Of a stretch of DNA of 13,991 nt, positions 1 to 9,233 are shown piece after piece. A program made the translations under genes and the position numbers. The stretch comes from Basidiobolus heterosporus B8920 (lineage: Eukaryota; Basidiobolomycota; Basidiobolomycetes; Basidiobolales; Basidiobolaceae). Position 1 is the stretch's first letter. Each line of letters begins with the position of its first letter. The stretch lies in the NCBI GenBank assembly GCA_000697455.1, contig JNET01030098.1, forward strand, positions 1 through 13,991, read 5' to 3'. A model generated the notes under the pieces. That model was not told the origin of the DNA. It did not search any database and worked only from the letters and a program-made list of their open reading frames with translations.

Positions 1-1
1 T

Positions 2-2527
2 GTAGGGGATGTAGTCTACTTGACATATGGCAACAAGGTGCCTGCTGATGCACGTGTGATCAGTTGCTCAGATCTCAAGTTTGACAAATCCGTACTCACT
101 GGTGAAAGTGACCCAATTGCCGCGACTGTTGATATGACTGATGAGAACTACCTTGAGTCAAAGAATGTGGCCCTGATGGGTACGTTGACAACCAATGGTT
201 CTGGCGTGGGTGTAGTTGTCTCTACAGGTGACAGAACAGTCATGGGAAAGATCGCCAAGTTGTCCAGTAACGCTGGAACCAACAAATCATTATTGCAGAT
301 TGAAATTAGTCGATTTGTTAAACTTATCGCTTTGATGTCATTCACCACCTCCGCTTTCGTCATGATCCTTTGGGCTGCTTGGTTGCGTCGTTCATACCCA
401 ACTTTCTTGAATCTCTCTACTGCTCTGGTTAATGCTATTGCCGTTCTTGTCGCCTTCGTCCCTGAAGGTCTTCCAGTGGCAGTGACTCTGACGCTCACTT
501 TGATTGCTCGTCGTATGCAAAAGCAGAAGGTATTGGTGAAGAACTTGACCACAGTCGAGACATTGGGTTCAGTGAATGTCATCGCCTCCGATAAGACCGG
601 AACCTTGACCCAGAATAAAATGTTTGTGAGCAACGGATTTGTCGGGCAACCATTCGACATGAACCAATGCAGAGACCACTACAATGCCAAAATCCCTGGA
701 GTGATGGAGTTACTTTCAGTAGCCGGACTTTGCAACGGTGCCTCATTCGACAGTGAAACCATGGATCTTCCAGTTTCTGAGCGCAAGACTAACGGTGATG
801 CCACTGATTCGGCCATTCTTCGATTCGCTGAAGATTTCAAAATGATCAGTGAGCACAATCCAACCTTTGACAAGCTCTTTAACATTCCTTTCAACTCCAA
901 GAACAAGTGGATGCTCTCGATTGCCAAGGGCAAGTCTGAGAACAATGGGTTCAGAAGTGACAAGGCTGTTCTTATGCTTAAGGGTGCTCCTGATTTCATC
1001 CTAGGCAGATGCACACATATTCTCAATTTCGATGGTACCGAGAGTCCTTTTGATGAGGAAGCTAAAGCTAGAGTTCTTCGTCAACAAGAAGATTGGAGTT
1101 CCAATGGTCAACGTGTTCTACTCATGACCAGAAGACGCTTGGAAGATGGTGAATTCAACAGTGATATGTCCCCAGAGGAGGTGATTACACTTGCCGAAAA
1201 CATGTGCATTGTTGGACTCGTTGGCATCATCGATCCACCCAGACCTGAGATCTTTGACGTAGTCAAGACTTGTCGCGGGGCTGGTATTCGTTTGTTCATG
1301 GTCACCGGTGATTTCTCCCTCACTGCCGCTGCTATCGCTAAGCAAGTTGGTATCTTTACCGCGGAACACATAGATAATGTTTCGAACTTGATTGGTGAGA
1401 AATGCGAAATTGGCGTTGTCCTTGATGATGGTGTTAACAGCTCCAGAAGAGCTCTGCTTCTTTCGGGTTCGGATCTCCCTGATCTTACTGATGACCAATG
1501 GGAGATGATCACTGGCTATGATGAGATTGTGTTTGCTCGTACTACCCCTGAACAGAAGCTCCGTATTGTCAACGAGTTCCAGCAGCGTGGTAATATCGTT
1601 GGTGTCACTGGAGATGGTGTCAATGATGCCCCGGCTCTGAAGGCCGCCAACATTGGTATTGCTATGGGAGGCGGTAGTGAAGTGGCTATGGAGGCAGCGC
1701 ATATGGTTCTTCTCGACAATAACTTCTCGTCCATCATCGTTGCTATCGAGAACGGTAGACTGGTGTACGATAACTTGAAGAAGGTTATTCTCTATCTTAT
1801 TCCTGCTGGCTCGTGGTCCGAATTGATTCCAATTCTTGGTAATTTCATTCTTGGTATTCCTCTACCTCTCTCGGCTTTCCTTATGATCTATATTTGCGTT
1901 CTTACGGATATGTTCCCATCCATCGCCATCATGTTTGAAACTCCTGAATCGGATCTGTTGAAACGCCCTCCTCGTCGTCCTAACGAAGATCATCTAGTCA
2001 ATCTTAAACTCTTGCGCCATGCTTACTTATTTACTGGTTTAATGGAAACTATGATCTCCCATTGCATGTTCTTCTACTACCTTCAAGTGTATGGTAATAT
2101 TAAGGTTAGCCAAATCTTGTTGGCCTATAGTAAATGGTCTCCGGAGCATATGGGCAAGACTCAAGAAGAGCTTGATAACTTGCACTATACAGGACAATCC
2201 GTTACTTTCGTCACTCTTGTTATGCTCCAAGCCTTTGGTAATCTCCTGGCCACTCGTACTCGTCGTCTCTCATTGCTTCAACATCCCCCGTGGGCTGAAC
2301 CTTCCCGTAATTACTGGCTCTTTGGTGCTCAATGCTGCTCCGTCGGTTTGGCCTTGTTCGCTATCTATCTACCATGGTTCAACAAAGTCTTCAACACTAG
2401 ACACGTCCCAGTCCAGTTCTGGTTCATTCCTTTGGGTGGGGCTTTGTTCATTCTTGCCGCTGATGAGACACGTAAATACTTCGTTCGTAAATATCCTGGC
2501 CGTTTGATTGCTAGACTGGCCTGGTAA
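2..2527 (+). CDS. P-type IIC (Na+/K+-ATPase-like) cation pump, 5' end missing
   Basis: ATP-driven cation pump of a cell membrane. The frame is open from base 2 and gives 841 residues to a TAA; the N-terminus and M1-M2 lie outside the window. In order: actuator-domain end with TGES (bases 98-109), M3 and M4 with PEGL (461-472), the phosphorylation motif DKTGTLT (590-610), nucleotide-binding KGAPD (980-994), the hinge GDGVND (1610-1627), and six further hydrophobic segments M5-M10. The end, with DETRKYFVRKYPGR, matches the animal alpha-subunit pattern DEVRK...RRPGG, which favours type IIC over ENA-type or SERCA pumps. No intron is needed in this part. M5 appears to carry one extra residue, and several cation-site residues differ from the animal pump (see findings), so the transported ion is not certain. 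No beta subunit is visible nearby. Confidence 0.93.
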   Translation, partial: VGDVVYLTYGNKVPADARVISCSDLKFDKSVLTGESDPIAATVDMTDENYLESKNVALMGTLTTNGSGVGVVVSTGDRTVMGKIAKLSSNAGTNKSLLQIEISRFVKLIALMSFTTSAFVMILWAAWLRRSYPTFLNLSTALVNAIAVLVAFVPEGLPVAVTLTLTLIARRMQKQKVLVKNLTTVETLGSVNVIASDKTGTLTQNKMFVSNGFVGQPFDMNQCRDHYNAKIPGVMELLSVAGLCNGASFDSETMDLPVSERKTNGDATDSAILRFAEDFKMISEHNPTFDKLFNIPFNSKNKWMLSIAKGKSENNGFRSDKAVLMLKGAPDFILGRCTHILNFDGTESPFDEEAKARVLRQQEDWSSNGQRVLLMTRRRLEDGEFNSDMSPEEVITLAENMCIVGLVGIIDPPRPEIFDVVKTCRGAGIRLFMVTGDFSLTAAAIAKQVGIFTAEHIDNVSNLIGEKCEIGVVLDDGVNSSRRALLLSGSDLPDLTDDQWEMITGYDEIVFARTTPEQKLRIVNEFQQRGNIVGVTGDGVNDAPALKAANIGIAMGGGSEVAMEAAHMVLLDNNFSSIIVAIENGRLVYDNLKKVILYLIPAGSWSELIPILGNFILGIPLPLSAFLMIYICVLTDMFPSIAIMFETPESDLLKRPPRRPNEDHLVNLKLLRHAYLFTGLMETMISHCMFFYYLQVYGNIKVSQILLAYSKWSPEHMGKTQEELDNLHYTGQSVTFVTLVMLQAFGNLLATRTRRLSLLQHPPWAEPSRNYWLFGAQCCSVGLALFAIYLPWFNKVFNTRHVPVQFWFIPLGGALFILAADETRKYFVRKYPGRLIARLAW

Positions 2528-2655
2528 TTTTCTTCGCCGTTTTCACTGAATGGTTCTATAGATTTAATCTTTAATACCACTACCAATTTTTAATTCTATT
2601 GTATATAAGAACATCATTTATTTAACCCATTAACCACACAAAACAAAAAATCATA

Positions 2656-2661
2656 AATAAA
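2656..2661 (+). terminator. Possible poly(A) signal of the ATPase gene
   Basis: AATAAA lies about 130 bases after the ATPase stop in AT-rich sequence, with a TATATAA-like stretch at about 2600 that could act as an upstream efficiency element. The assignment rests on position and motif only. Confidence 0.4.
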
Positions 2662-3343
2662 TGCTCAACAACACGTACTTGGTTTTTTACGATTACATGT
2701 TTGATTTTAAATTAAGCTAACGATCAAATGATCAATCTCGACGTACTAACAATTACTGATCGTATGGATATTGGAAACAGGGTCTGCCACCATCATAGTT
2801 AATCGGTGTCACGGTTAGGGCTAGATAACATACGATTTCGTATCAACTTCATGTAAATTATGACAAAATGAATCTTTCAATCAGAGACTTTTGCTTAGCT
2901 TAAATCTCTGGTTGACGTAAGCAACAGACATCTAGGATAGATAAGCATTAAACCATAACCACCTTATCGCCCACCAATCATCCTTAGCTTAACCCTGATT
3001 CGTATAGTAATCTAGGAAAAAGCCTGCTCATCACAAAATAATCCATTTTTAAGCAATGTCGATAATTTCGTTTCCGATCATTTCCAGGTTGAAAAAGCTC
3101 GTTGATTGAATTGGGTACATTAATATTTACACAAATTATCAATGTGGCGTAGCCGTCAAGTATATCCTTATCATTATAGCTTAATTAGGTATACAAGAAT
3201 TAATTGGAAGATCTTGCTGGAATACACGTGCTTGTAACCAATGATGAGCTTTATGGTTAAGCTTTAATTCTCCCATTTCAAGCGGATAGCTGGTAAGCAT
3301 AGTTGTGCAATATCATGTTTAGTAGAGTACACATGACGATATC

Positions 3344-3349
3344 TTTATT
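3344..3349 (-). terminator. Possible poly(A) signal of asparagine synthetase
   Basis: TTTATT on the plus strand reads AATAAA in the gene's direction, about 145 bases after the TAA stop. It is a position-based call. Confidence 0.35.
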
Positions 3350-3493
3350 ACAGTGATGAATGCAATCTAATTGCAAACCAATCAATAAATAAAAGATTAA
3401 CAAAAGAGCTAGAGATGGTGGTGTAAATGACAAGGGCAGAATGAGTGTGTTAAACAATATATAATCTAAAAGAACAGTAAGTGATGTGTGAAA

Positions 3494-5271
3494 TTAAGCC
3501 TTGGGCTCATAGGCGGCATTGTGGACCTTTTGGGCACGGCCAGAAGGATCAGCTGGGCAGCCCCAGTCACCACGAGGAATCCATCTGACAACAGACTCTG
3601 TGCAAGCATCTTGAGGGAAATGCTGCTCGAAAATTTCACGATACCAATAGGCTTCCTTAGTTTGGGGAGTATCCTTAGGCCATCTTTCGGCAGCCTTGGC
3701 GAACTTCTCGTCGCTGATAAGCTCTTCAGCCTTATCTTTCAAAGAGTCAATCCAGCTGTATCCGACACCATCAGAGAATTGTTCCTTTTGGCGCCAGAGG
3801 ATGCTGTCTGGAAGATAGGGTTTGGCAAGAGGATCGTCAGAGGTATCGAACGCCTTACGGATGATGTGCTTCTCCATACGCTTAGTGTTACCACCGAACA
3901 ATTTCTCGCGTGGATCAATGTTCATGGCAATTTCCAAGAAAGATTTGTCCAAGAAAGGCACACGAGCCTCTAAGCCCCAAGCCATAGTAGATTTATTGGC
4001 ACGAAGGCAGTCAGAGGTGTGGAGGTTCTTAACACGCGAGACAGTCTCCTGATGGAAAGCATCAGAGTCAGGAGCAGCGTGGAAGTAAAGATATCCACCG
4101 AAAACCTCATCAGAACCCTCACCAGAGAGTACCATCTTGACACCCATGGCCTTGATCTTTCTGCTGAGCAAGTACATAGGAGTACTGGCACGAACAGTGG
4201 TCACATCGTATGTCTCGAGGTGATAGATAATATCGGCAATGGCGTCATGACCTTCTTGAAGGTTGAAGGTGTATTCATGATGGACTGTCTTCAAGAACTT
4301 AGCAGCCTTACGGGCAGCAACCAAATCGGGCGCTCCTGGAAGACCGATAGAGAAGGAATGGACACGAGGCCAGGTATACAAACCACTAGGGTCGACATCA
4401 TCATCACTCTCGGCGGCTCTCTCAACAGCAAGCTTGATGGACTCACGGCAAGCAATGGAGGCAATCAAACTGGAATCTAAGCCACCACTGAGAAGAACAC
4501 CATATGGTACTTCACTCATTAATCTCTTACGAACAGCCTTTTCCAAACCTTCTCTGAGCAACTTGTAGTTAATCTCGTTGTTGGGGATCTTGTTCTCGTC
4601 CCACCAGGTGGGTTTGAAATAACGGACTGTCTCCTTGGTGGCAGAGTCATAGTAGTGACCAGGAGGGAAGGCAATGATCTTGTCGCATTCCTCGTTCAAA
4701 GCCTTTAGTTCAGAGGCGAAGTAAACGGTTTCGGGAGTAGCCGAGTTCCATCCTTGGTAAAGGGTAGTAATACCAATAGGGTCACGGGCAGCAATGAAAC
4801 GGTTCTTCTTGGTGTCCAAAAGAACAAAGCTGAACATACCATCAAGTTTGTTGACAACTTCGGTATCAATTTCGTTATACAAGTGAAGGATGATTTCACA
4901 ATCAGAGCGAGTCTTCATCTCAGTTGGGTTCTTCAAGCTCTTTTCCAAAGTCTTGTGGTTGTAGATTTCACCATTGACGGAGAGGACAAGAGTTTCGTCA
5001 TCATTAACGATGGGTTGAGCACCGGAGTCAACACCAACAATAGCAAGACGTTCATGACACAAGATATGGTTATCCTTTATAACACATCCGTTCCAATCGG
5101 GTCCTCTGTGTCTAAGCCTACATCATACCCAACGAGTTGGTAAATACATGTTCCTAGCTGGTAATTATAAAGTAAAGCAATGGTTACGTACTTCTTGGAC
5201 AATTGAAGAGCGCGCTGGCGATAGGCTTGAACATCGCCTTGATAGTTGAAAACAGCAAAGATACCGCACAT
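3494..5271 (-). CDS. ASN1: Asparagine synthetase (glutamine-hydrolysing), two exons
   Basis: Makes asparagine from aspartate, ATP and glutamine in the cytosol. Exons are 5271-5192 and 5117-3494, joined to 567 residues, close to bacterial AsnB and yeast Asn1/Asn2. The start MCGIF at 5271 is required because Cys2 becomes the N-terminal glutaminase nucleophile; an in-frame upstream TTG is not used. Glutaminase-domain motifs include [21 protein letters not shown] and SDCE. The synthetase domain shows the ATP-pyrophosphatase loop SGGLDSS (residues 237-243) and [11 protein letters not shown] (359-369). The C-terminus carries [14 protein letters not shown], as in AsnB. A short acidic insertion (around [10 protein letters not shown]) falls where yeast Asn1 also has extra residues. 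The upstream region carries Gcn4-type sites, which fits general amino-acid control. All motifs are intact. Confidence 0.96.
5118..5191 (-). other. Intron of asparagine synthetase (74 bp)
   Basis: Donor GTACGT at 5191, acceptor TGTAG ending at 5118. Exon 1 ends with two bases of a Lys codon. This acceptor restores [12 protein letters not shown], the same spacing as AsnB (LSRLMRHRGPDW). A second AG six bases downstream is also in frame and would drop two residues. Confidence 0.88.
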
Positions 5272-5323
5272 GTCTAACGTGAAAAGGACATATCGAGCGA
5301 TTAGCAACGAATCGGGATGATAA

Positions 5324-5369
5324 CATACATATAGCGCACTTGAGTCACAAACCTACTAGTACTGATTCA
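5324..5369 (-). promoter_or_regulatory. Proximal promoter of asparagine synthetase: Gcn4-type site and TATA-like box
   Basis: In gene orientation there is TGACTCA (5347-5341), the canonical Gcn4/CPC1 general-control element, about 70 bases before the ATG. A near-match TGAATCA lies at 5369-5363 and a TATA-like TATATGTATG at 5333-5324. A pyrimidine-rich stretch (about 5370-5405 in gene direction) lies further upstream. Asparagine synthetase is a known general-control target in fungi. Binding here is inferred from motif and position. Confidence 0.6.
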
Positions 5370-5985
5370 CCCAAAGAAAGACTGAAGGTGAAAGTTGAAA
5401 GAAAGATAACGGATTTCCTCGCTTTTTGTATAAGTTTTGGCCAGGCTTCACTGCCCTGGTATTTTCTCCTGGTTTGGAAATGGTCGGAAAAGGAATGAAC
5501 ATGTAGTGAGCCGATTGGAGGGACTTGCTTAATACAAGTCTCTGCGGATCAAAATTACTTGAGCAGCTCTAGCTAGATTGCTGATTTAGCGAATGAGTTA
5601 ATTTCGCAATTATCTGTGTGAGGTGAGCACAGCCAGAAATAGAAAACTTTGGTGTTTGTCTCCTGACCTCTGGTGAATTCTGTATGATTATCCCATCATT
5701 TCTCTACCGTTAGCCCTTCTAAATAAGGTTTTGATATTTCTAAGGAGAGATTGAAGAAACTGGTTAAATTAAGAAGCAAATGAGCTAGTCTTAGGGGAAT
5801 GTAACCAAAGCTAATATCAGCCCACTGGCATGAAGAAGTAAAATGTCGCATGTATGAGGGGAATGAGGAGTGTGGGGAGCGAGGGGGTTGCAATGAGCCT
5901 GTGCCTGGGGAGCATCGATTGACAATACTTCGTAGAGAATCAAGATCCCATTACCTGGATTGTCTACGATGAAGGTTTGCTGAGC

Positions 5986-6066
5986 TGAGTCAGATCTGAG
6001 CTGAGCTCACATACAAATGTATCTAGTATGACTCATAATTAATCATTATGATTTACCCGTGACTCA
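5986..6066. promoter_or_regulatory. Cluster of three AP-1/Gcn4-type TGASTCA sites
   Basis: TGAGTCA at 5986-5992, ATGACTCAT (the optimal 9-bp Gcn4 palindrome) at 6028-6036 and TGACTCA at 6060-6066, all within 81 bases. A TATATATG follows at about 6070 on the plus strand. The cluster lies about 715-795 bases upstream of the asparagine synthetase start. The motifs are seen directly; use by a bZIP activator is inference. Confidence 0.45.
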
Positions 6067-6696
6067 CTCTATATATGTGATACAGAGATCAAATTCTTGT
6101 TACAACCTTCGCTATTAGGAATCAAGTGAATTAATGGGATTCATTAGTGTACTAGGTGTAATAGGTACGATGGGTGCAGTGAATGCAAAAATCAATGATC
6201 TTAATGGGTTTAATGAATGTGAGTAAAACAGATTAGAGATGGAGTGTAGGCTTAGCGTGCGAAATTCTCTTTAAACTACTAAAGTATTGTACGTTTCAAT
6301 GATAAAAATCTGATCGGGTGAAGTGTTGTGAGCAATTACTGTGTATGTGCCATGAGACCTGAGCCATGATCGGGATGCTTTAGAAGGAACTAAAGTGGTT
6401 AATCACTGAATTTAGCCGGCTTAAAGGATCGAAACCAAGTTTAAAACACGATTACCGATTATCAATCAAAATTTAATCTGCTGACAGTGATTAATTTAGT
6501 TGTCTTCAAGATTCACTGATATGTGGATGTCATAAATATCTATTATGCGCTGACTGTTTGATATTATCCGTTGCAACAGATGCGACATTCTTCCTTGCAA
6601 CGTGATATTCATTTTACGCAAGACCGAGTAAATTCTAGACAAAGGATACAAATTGTCACTTAGTTTTTCTTTGACAGGATATTATATCCTGAACAT

Positions 6697-6702
6697 TTTA
6701 TT
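6697..6702 (-). terminator. Possible poly(A) signal of the isomerase gene
   Basis: Reads AATAAA in gene direction, about 285 bases after the TAG stop. The distance is long, so a closer non-canonical signal is possible. Confidence 0.22.
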
Positions 6703-6985
6703 CCATATTAATAAAGTTGTAGATTGTTCAGAACATGTCACATGATGCTTGCGATAATCTCAATCTCCTGAAATATTTTGAATTGGGTAAAAGGATGTGA
6801 CTTGCTTACTTGTTTGGGTTACTTGGGGGATTTGAGCAACACTCATGATATGTGCCACCTGTCATGCATTTCGGCAGTCGGCAACGGTGGGATAAAGAAA
6901 CGAAATTTAAAGTTATCCGACATATTACACATAATGTACACGCATTTGTACACATTTACCAACTACCGAGATAATATCAATTCGA

Positions 6986-7777
6986 CTATATTTTGGATTT
7001 CTGCAAACGAGCGAATACCCCGTCCAAAGCTTTAATAGTACTAGGCTGGGATAGTCGTTGATACTTCAGGACTGCTTCCTCCTTCAGCTTGCTTTCATCT
7101 CCCCAAATAAGTGAAAATTCGTCACGCAAATGACCCTTTGTCATTTTTCTACCCTCATCTGGGATCTTCAACAATTCCATCATAATTTCCTTGGATTTGG
7201 ATAGGACTTCTTGCTCATTCTTGACTATTTCATCAATAAGCCCCAGCTCTTTCGCTTGCGTAGTATCCACCAAGGTGCCGAATTGAAGAATTTTATCGGC
7301 ATTGCCTTGGCCAATGACCAAAGACATTAGTTGAACCCATGTTTTTGGAACTGAGATACCTAAGGCAACTTCGTTCAGACCTATATATCCTTTCTCTGTC
7401 ATTACACGATAATCACAACATAGGGAAAGGCAACAACCACCAGCTGGACAAGCTCCTTGGATAGCGGAGATGGTGATGAGTTTTGAACAATAGAGTCTTG
7501 CTAGGAATTGATTTGATTTCGTAGTAAAGGCGGTGTACCGCTCTAAAGAAGTTTTGGGAGTATAAAGCTCATTTAGATCGTTTCCAGCCGTGAAGATAGG
7601 ACGGCGGAGCCCTGAGTGAAAGATGATGCCCCGAACTCGAGGGTTGCTTTCCAACTCATTGAGCGTATCCAAAAGTTGTGTCCAAACGTCCATATTCATA
7701 GAATTAACAGGCTCGCGTTTGATAGTAATCACGGCATATCCATCCAGCTCAATCTTAGAATATATATATTTGGGCAT
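6986..7777 (-). CDS. ECI1: Enoyl-CoA delta(3)-delta(2)-isomerase (ECI1 type), peroxisomal
   Basis: Crotonase-fold enzyme that moves the double bond of 3-enoyl-CoA to the 2-position so that unsaturated fatty acids can enter beta-oxidation. It is a single exon of 263 residues. Motifs: REPVNSM near the N-terminus, oxyanion-hole strand FTAGNDLNELY, glycine-rich GACPAGGC, and YIGLNE with the expected catalytic glutamate. These match mammalian ECI1 more closely than yeast Eci1p, which lacks the ECI1-like glutamate arrangement. The length equals that of mature ECI1 without its mitochondrial leader. The protein ends in SKI, a good PTS1 variant, so it is probably peroxisomal; this supports the start at 7777 (MPKYIYSK). 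A leader-like spliced alternative start exists upstream but seems less likely. The neighbours are unrelated in function. Confidence 0.9.
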   Translation of the reverse strand: MPKYIYSKIELDGYAVITIKREPVNSMNMDVWTQLLDTLNELESNPRVRGIIFHSGLRRPIFTAGNDLNELYTPKTSLERYTAFTTKSNQFLARLYCSKLITISAIQGACPAGGCCLSLCCDYRVMTEKGYIGLNEVALGISVPKTWVQLMSLVIGQGNADKILQFGTLVDTTQAKELGLIDEIVKNEQEVLSKSKEIMMELLKIPDEGRKMTKGHLRDEFSLIWGDESKLKEEAVLKYQRLSQPSTIKALDGVFARLQKSKI

Positions 7778-7801
7778 TGCAAAGCGAAGGTGAATATGTG
7801 T

Positions 7802-7833
7802 AGAGAGGAAGAGAGAGAGTGTGTGTACGTACG
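7802..7833. repeat. CT/AC-rich simple sequence before the isomerase start
   Basis: In gene direction this is ACGTACGTACACACAC followed by CTCTCTC and CCTCTCT, 25-56 bases before the ATG. Pyrimidine tracts are common near fungal transcription starts, so it may mark the 5' UTR or initiation region. Confidence 0.4.
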
Positions 7834-8464
7834 TATTGGTCCTTCAAGGAGTGGCTTACATAGAGAGGTTTTATGGCTTACGAGTTTCAGTCTATAGGGA
7901 CGGAAGGAGAGTAACATTGGCTTTTACCATACCCAGACTGATGGGAAAGCTGGTGTATTCGGGTAATCAGAATCCCCCTGATTCATCCTGTTTAGCGAGG
8001 TTATTACTTAACGAAGGTTGTTTATACTAGCGGCAGTCTCACGATGAGATTCTATTTGTAATGTTTCAACTTGATTTAACCTCATGTTTAGTATGTTAAA
8101 AGTGTTTGATGGATCTCGGATGTTAATCCCGACTAGACTAGGCTAGCAAATCCGTACTTGTTTCACTCAACCTGTTACTAGTGACTATGACACCATATAA
8201 CCCATAATGCTCTCCCATCCACCAGCTCGCAAAATTCGAGTCATATTTCTCAGCCAGACAGGAACAAAATACCTACTACGACAACAATGACTCACAAGCA
8301 TGGGAAATAGCAAGGCTTAATACAGGAAGCAGGGAGTAGGCCATGTTGCGTAGACTAAATTCTGAGAAATTGACTGCTGGGGTATAAAAATAGACTGTGA
8401 GTGGAGGGACCATTAAGTTTCATCAAGTATTCAATAGAGTATTTAGTAAAACAAACTAAAATAC

Positions 8465-8511
8465 GAGTTAGTACGTTCACTAGAACATGAGTAGTACACT
8501 CACTAGAATAT
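8465..8511. repeat. Imperfect 23-24 bp tandem duplication
   Basis: Two adjacent units (8465-8488 and 8489-8511) share GAGT(T)AGTAC...TCACTAGAA.AT with a one-base indel and a few substitutions. Just upstream is a GTATTTAGT / ACTAAAATAC inverted pair. Confidence 0.5.
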
Positions 8512-8820
8512 TTAACAGTGCATTCGATAATGTGTGTGTGACGAAGTATGAATTTCACATGGACTCATAAACAGACGGATTTTTTGTTTCACCGGGATTT
8601 TTGATCTCTAGCGGTTCTCACATGACACGTCATAATCCAAGTACCCTTAGGCTTGCCCTTCTGCTTGCTAGTTTTCTCAGTTGCAGAGTAAATTTTTTAC
8701 ATCAAAACATTCCACGGTTGGTGGTCATGCGATACTCTGCGGCCAATGGATTTCTTACATTGCCAACAAATGGTTAGACAGACTCGTGGGTGAAGCAGAT
8801 CTCATCGTTATAGAGCCACC

Positions 8821-8870
8821 CATTGCCACCCATTCCCACTCATTCCCACTCATTTCCATCCATTCCTTCA
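8821..8870. repeat. 10-bp minisatellite, five units
   Basis: Five consecutive 10-base units based on CATTCCCACT: CATTGCCACC, CATTCCCACT twice, CATTTCCATC and CATTCCTTCA. The open frames over it are only a consequence of the repeat. Confidence 0.75.
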
Positions 8871-9233
8871 TAACTACGGATCGGCAGATGTCCCGTTTGG
8901 CGAGTGCATGATTGCGTGACCCTCGACCAGGACTGTTATAATCGTTACACACTGCAATTTTGCTTCGATCACTGATGCTAATTCGTTATCTGGTTGGATG
9001 CGTAAATAATTGAGAGACTTTATCCAATTAAAATCACTAATATATATCACTCGAATACTATCACCAATTGGGAATTGCTAAATGAAACGGGTCCCTTCAT
9101 TTGAAAAGTAAAGTAAACTGCTATATCGCAATTGGGAATATTGAGGCCTATATCCTCGATCTGACTGAGCATTCAAATTTGGTTTTAAGGAGGCATTTTC
9201 CCTTCATAATTACCCAAATTCTCTCTTAGCAAG

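Larger units (their letters stand above)
2528..3493. other. Convergent intergenic region (ATPase / asparagine synthetase)
   Basis: AT-rich spacer between the 3' ends of two convergent genes. It holds likely poly(A) signals for both genes, three exact copies of the 9-mer TTAGCTTAA (2712-2720 inverted, 2895-2903, 2984-2992) and a hairpin with arms 2878-2887 and 2905-2914 (ten pairs, one G-T). I see no convincing coding sequence, tRNA or known ncRNA. Confidence 0.6.
5272..6985. other. Long upstream region of asparagine synthetase and 3' flank of the isomerase gene
   Basis: This 1.7 kb stretch holds the proximal promoter of asparagine synthetase, a distal cluster of three TGASTCA sites (5986-6066), a duplicated TGAGCTGAG (5981-5989, 5997-6005) and a small inverted repeat CATAAT...ATTATG (6034-6050). 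It also has a possible poly(A) signal for the isomerase gene. A 30-codon open frame at 6134-6226 is discussed under findings. I see no conserved protein or structural RNA gene. Confidence 0.55.

Noticed and set aside
1118-1702. 194-codon antisense frame across the ATPase
   Set aside because: Shadow of a strongly conserved P-type ATPase coding region; no family resemblance of its own.
3488-3973. 161-codon plus-strand frame
   Set aside because: Antisense to the well-conserved C-terminus of asparagine synthetase.
5300-5333. Short upstream reading frame MYVIIPIRC before asparagine synthetase
   Set aside because: Its ATG lies within the TATA-like element, so it is probably not transcribed.
6778-7035. 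85-codon plus-strand frame
   Set aside because: No domain resemblance; overlaps the end of the isomerase gene in antisense.
7729-7917. Upstream leader exon for the isomerase: MLLSFRPYRLKL with donor GTAAGC, spliced in phase to IELDG
   Set aside because: In frame and leader-like, but the unspliced ORF already has the full mature ECI1 length and a SKI peroxisomal tail, and no clear branch point is seen. Kept only as an alternative.
8755-8952. 65-codon minus-strand frame rich in W, M and E
   Set aside because: Largely a translation of the 10-bp minisatellite.
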